Source: Pseudomonas sp. MYb327
Lineage (GTDB): Bacteria > Pseudomonadota > Gammaproteobacteria > Pseudomonadales > Pseudomonadaceae
Assembly (NCBI RefSeq): GCF_040438925.1
Contig: NZ_CP159258.1
Coordinates: forward strand, 248,001 to 312,000
DNA: 64,000 nucleotides
Direction of reading: 5' to 3'
Positions 62,442 through 64,000 of this stretch are shown here, one piece after another (within the stretch, counting starts at the first letter, position 1; every line of letters starts with the position of its first letter). The translations under genes and the position numbers were made by a program. The notes under the pieces are model-generated. The model saw nothing but the letters and a program-made list of their open reading frames with translations. It searched no databases and was not told where the DNA came from.

Positions 62442-62501
62442 GAGGTTCTCCGGTTTCTTGTTATTAGAGGATCGACAGCAATCCTGAATCGGCCTCGATC
62501 C

Positions 62502-62591
62502 TGTAGGAGCTGGCTTGCCAGCGATGGCGGTGTGTCAGGCAACATGTGTGTCGGCTGATCCTCCGCAATCGCTGGCAAGCCAGCTGCTACA
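62502..62591. repeat. REP doublet (REPIN)
   Basis: TGTAGGAGCTGGCTTGCCAGCGAT and ATCGCTGGCAAGCCAGCTGCTACA flank a 40-base spacer. The right arm has one change (GCTGCTACA). Between gcvP and sdaA, suggesting partial transcript processing there. Confidence 0.9.
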
Positions 62592-62609
62592 GGGGGGTGT
62601 GGCGACGTT

Positions 62610-62635
62610 GAGGGGGCGGATGAATCCGCCCCCTC
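62610..62635 (-). terminator. Strong GC hairpin after gcvP
   Basis: GAGGGGGCGGAT / ATCCGCCCCCTC perfect 12-bp stem with a 2-base loop, directly after the gcvP stop. It lacks a U-run, so it may be a processing or attenuation hairpin more than a classical terminator. Confidence 0.55.
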
Positions 62636-62641
62636 ATTCGT

Positions 62642-64000
62642 TTAAGCGTAGCTTTCGATCGATGGGCAGGCGCAAACCAGGTTGCGATCGCCGAAGACGT
62701 TGTCCACACGACCGACCGGCGGCCAGTATTTGCCTTCGATCAGCGAAGCAACCGGATAAACCGCTTGCTCCCGGCTGTACGGATGCGACCACTCGCCGAC
62801 GATTTCCGCCGCGGTGTGCGGGGCGTTTTTCAGCGGGTTGTCGTCCTTGTCCAGGGTGCCGTTTTCCACCGCGCGGATTTCTTCGCGGATGCGGATCATG
62901 GCGTCGCAGAAGCGGTCCAGCTCTTCTTTGGATTCGCTTTCGGTCGGCTCGATCATCAGCGTGCCGGCGACCGGGAAGGACATAGTCGGGGCGTGGAAGC
63001 CGAAGTCGATCAGGCGCTTGGCCACGTCGTCGACGCTGATGCCGCTGCTGTCTTTCAGTGGGCGCAGGTCGAGGATGCACTCGTGCGCGACCAGGCCGTT
63101 GCTGCCGGTGTACAGCACTGGGTAGTGCTCTTCGAGGCGGCGGGAAATGTAGTTGGCATTGAGGATCGCCAGCTGCGAAGCGCGCTTCAGACCGGCGCCG
63201 CCCATCATGCGGATGTACATCCAGGTGATCGGCAAAATGCTCGCGCTGCCGAACGGTGCGGCACAGACTGCGCCTTCCTTGCGCGCCATCTGCGCGTGGC
63301 CCGGCAGGAACGGCGTCAGGTGCGATTTCACGCCAATCGGGCCGACGCCCGGGCCGCCACCGCCGTGGGGGATGCAGAAGGTTTTGTGCAGGTTCAGGTG
63401 CGAGACGTCGCCGCCGAACTTGCCCGGTGCGCAGAGGCCGACCATCGCGTTCATGTTGGCGCCGTCGATGTACACCTGGCCGCCGTGGTCATGAATGATG
63501 CCGCAGATTTCGCGGATGCCTTCTTCGAACACGCCGTGGGTCGACGGGTAGGTGATCATCAGCGCGGCGAGGTGTTCGCGGTGCTCGATGGCCTTGGCGC
63601 GCAGGTCTTCGATGTCGACGTTGCCACGGGCGTCGCACGCGGTGACCACCACGCGCATGCCGGCCATTTGCGCGGTCGCCGGGTTGGTGCCGTGGGCCGA
63701 GGACGGGATCAGGCAGATGTCGCGACGGTCTTCGCCGCGGCTCTGATGGTACGCGCGGATCGCCAGCAGGCCGGCGTATTCACCTTGCGAACCGGCGTTC
63801 GGTTGCAGCGAGATCGAATCGTAGCCGGTGGCGGCGCAGAGCATCGCTTCCAGTTCATCGGTCAGTTGCTGGTAGCCGGCGCTTTGCTCGGCCGGGGCGA
63901 ACGGGTGCAGGGCGCCGAATTCGGCCCAGGTCACCGGGATCATTTCGCTGGCGGCGTTGAGTTTCATGGTGCACGAGCCCAGCGGGATCATGGTGCGGTC
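62642..64000 (-). CDS. gcvP: Glycine dehydrogenase (decarboxylating) P protein, C-terminal part
   Basis: Partial: the coding frame runs off the right edge, leaving about 453 C-terminal residues of a protein of about 950. The PLP-binding lysine is in [18 protein letters not shown], with the glycine-rich loop [34 protein letters not shown] and the C-terminal [34 protein letters not shown] are standard. Decarboxylates glycine and loads the H protein. Confidence 0.97.
   Translation of the reverse strand, partial: DRTMIPLGSCTMKLNAASEMIPVTWAEFGALHPFAPAEQSAGYQQLTDELEAMLCAATGYDSISLQPNAGSQGEYAGLLAIRAYHQSRGEDRRDICLIPSSAHGTNPATAQMAGMRVVVTACDARGNVDIEDLRAKAIEHREHLAALMITYPSTHGVFEEGIREICGIIHDHGGQVYIDGANMNAMVGLCAPGKFGGDVSHLNLHKTFCIPHGGGGPGVGPIGVKSHLTPFLPGHAQMARKEGAVCAAPFGSASILPITWMYIRMMGGAGLKRASQLAILNANYISRRLEEHYPVLYTGSNGLVAHECILDLRPLKDSSGISVDDVAKRLIDFGFHAPTMSFPVAGTLMIEPTESESKEELDRFCDAMIRIREEIRAVENGTLDKDDNPLKNAPHTAAEIVGEWSHPYSREQAVYPVASLIEGKYWPPVGRVDNVFGDRNLVCACPSIESYA

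Overview
The window is a 64 kb stretch of a fluorescent Pseudomonas chromosome (P. fluorescens group). This is inferred from an MvaT H-NS-type protein, an OprD porin, a PctA-type amino-acid chemoreceptor, DciA beside secA, the oprQ/oprD-HIT-slyX-dps-aspS-pmpR-ruvCAB-tol/pal-queEC-nadA order, and seven Pseudomonas-type paired REP elements (REPINs) between genes. Most of it is core genome. The main accessory block is the left end (1-10.4 kb).

Layout. 1-10.4 kb: a Tc insecticidal toxin A component split over two large genes (TcaA-like and TcaB-like), followed by a small unrecognised gene whose product looks like a beta-sandwich binding domain. 10.4-17.1 kb: six minus-strand genes that overlap head to tail (RDD, SpoIIM-like, DUF4129, DUF4350, MoxR AAA+, DUF58), a membrane-associated MoxR/von Willebrand-type module. 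17.3-20.7 kb: sbcB, mvaT, purU and a 60-residue acidic protein. 20.8-25.7 kb: a three-gene envelope glycan or lipid operon (GT4 glycosyltransferase, polysaccharide deacetylase, LPG-synthase-like flippase) and an amino-acid chemoreceptor. 25.9-39.4 kb: HerA/DUF853 ATPase, dciA, secA, argJ, GST, mutT-thiE fusion, cobalamin adenosyltransferase, orphan histidine kinase, panE-like, yajQ, mscS. 39.5-44.9 kb: OprD porin, a gene-poor 0.9 kb region, HIT, slyX, a membrane-anchored cold-shock protein, dps, a ribbon-helix-helix protein, FmdB zinc ribbon. 44.9-58.6 kb: aspS, pmpR/yebC, ruvC, ruvA, ruvB, ybgC-tolQRAB-pal-cpoB, queE, queC, tRNA-Lys(UUU), nadA. 58.7-64 kb: RDD protein, cold-shock protein, gcvT, sdaA and the 3' part of gcvP, which runs off the window.

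How the genes work together. ruvABC form the Holliday-junction resolvasome. ybgC-tolQRAB-pal-cpoB form the trans-envelope division complex. queE and queC make preQ0 for queuosine. gcvT, gcvP and sdaA channel serine and glycine into one-carbon units and pyruvate. secA drives Sec export. The less-described material is the Tc block with its small third gene, the DUF2334/GT4/flippase operon, the overlapping MoxR cluster, and several small regulatory-looking elements: an 18-codon ORF upstream of oprD, palindromes after the RHH gene, and a long inverted repeat after gcvT. Start sites were moved from the longest ORF where an overlap, a Shine-Dalgarno sequence or the family N-terminus argued for it. 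All family assignments come from reading the sequence, not from database searches.
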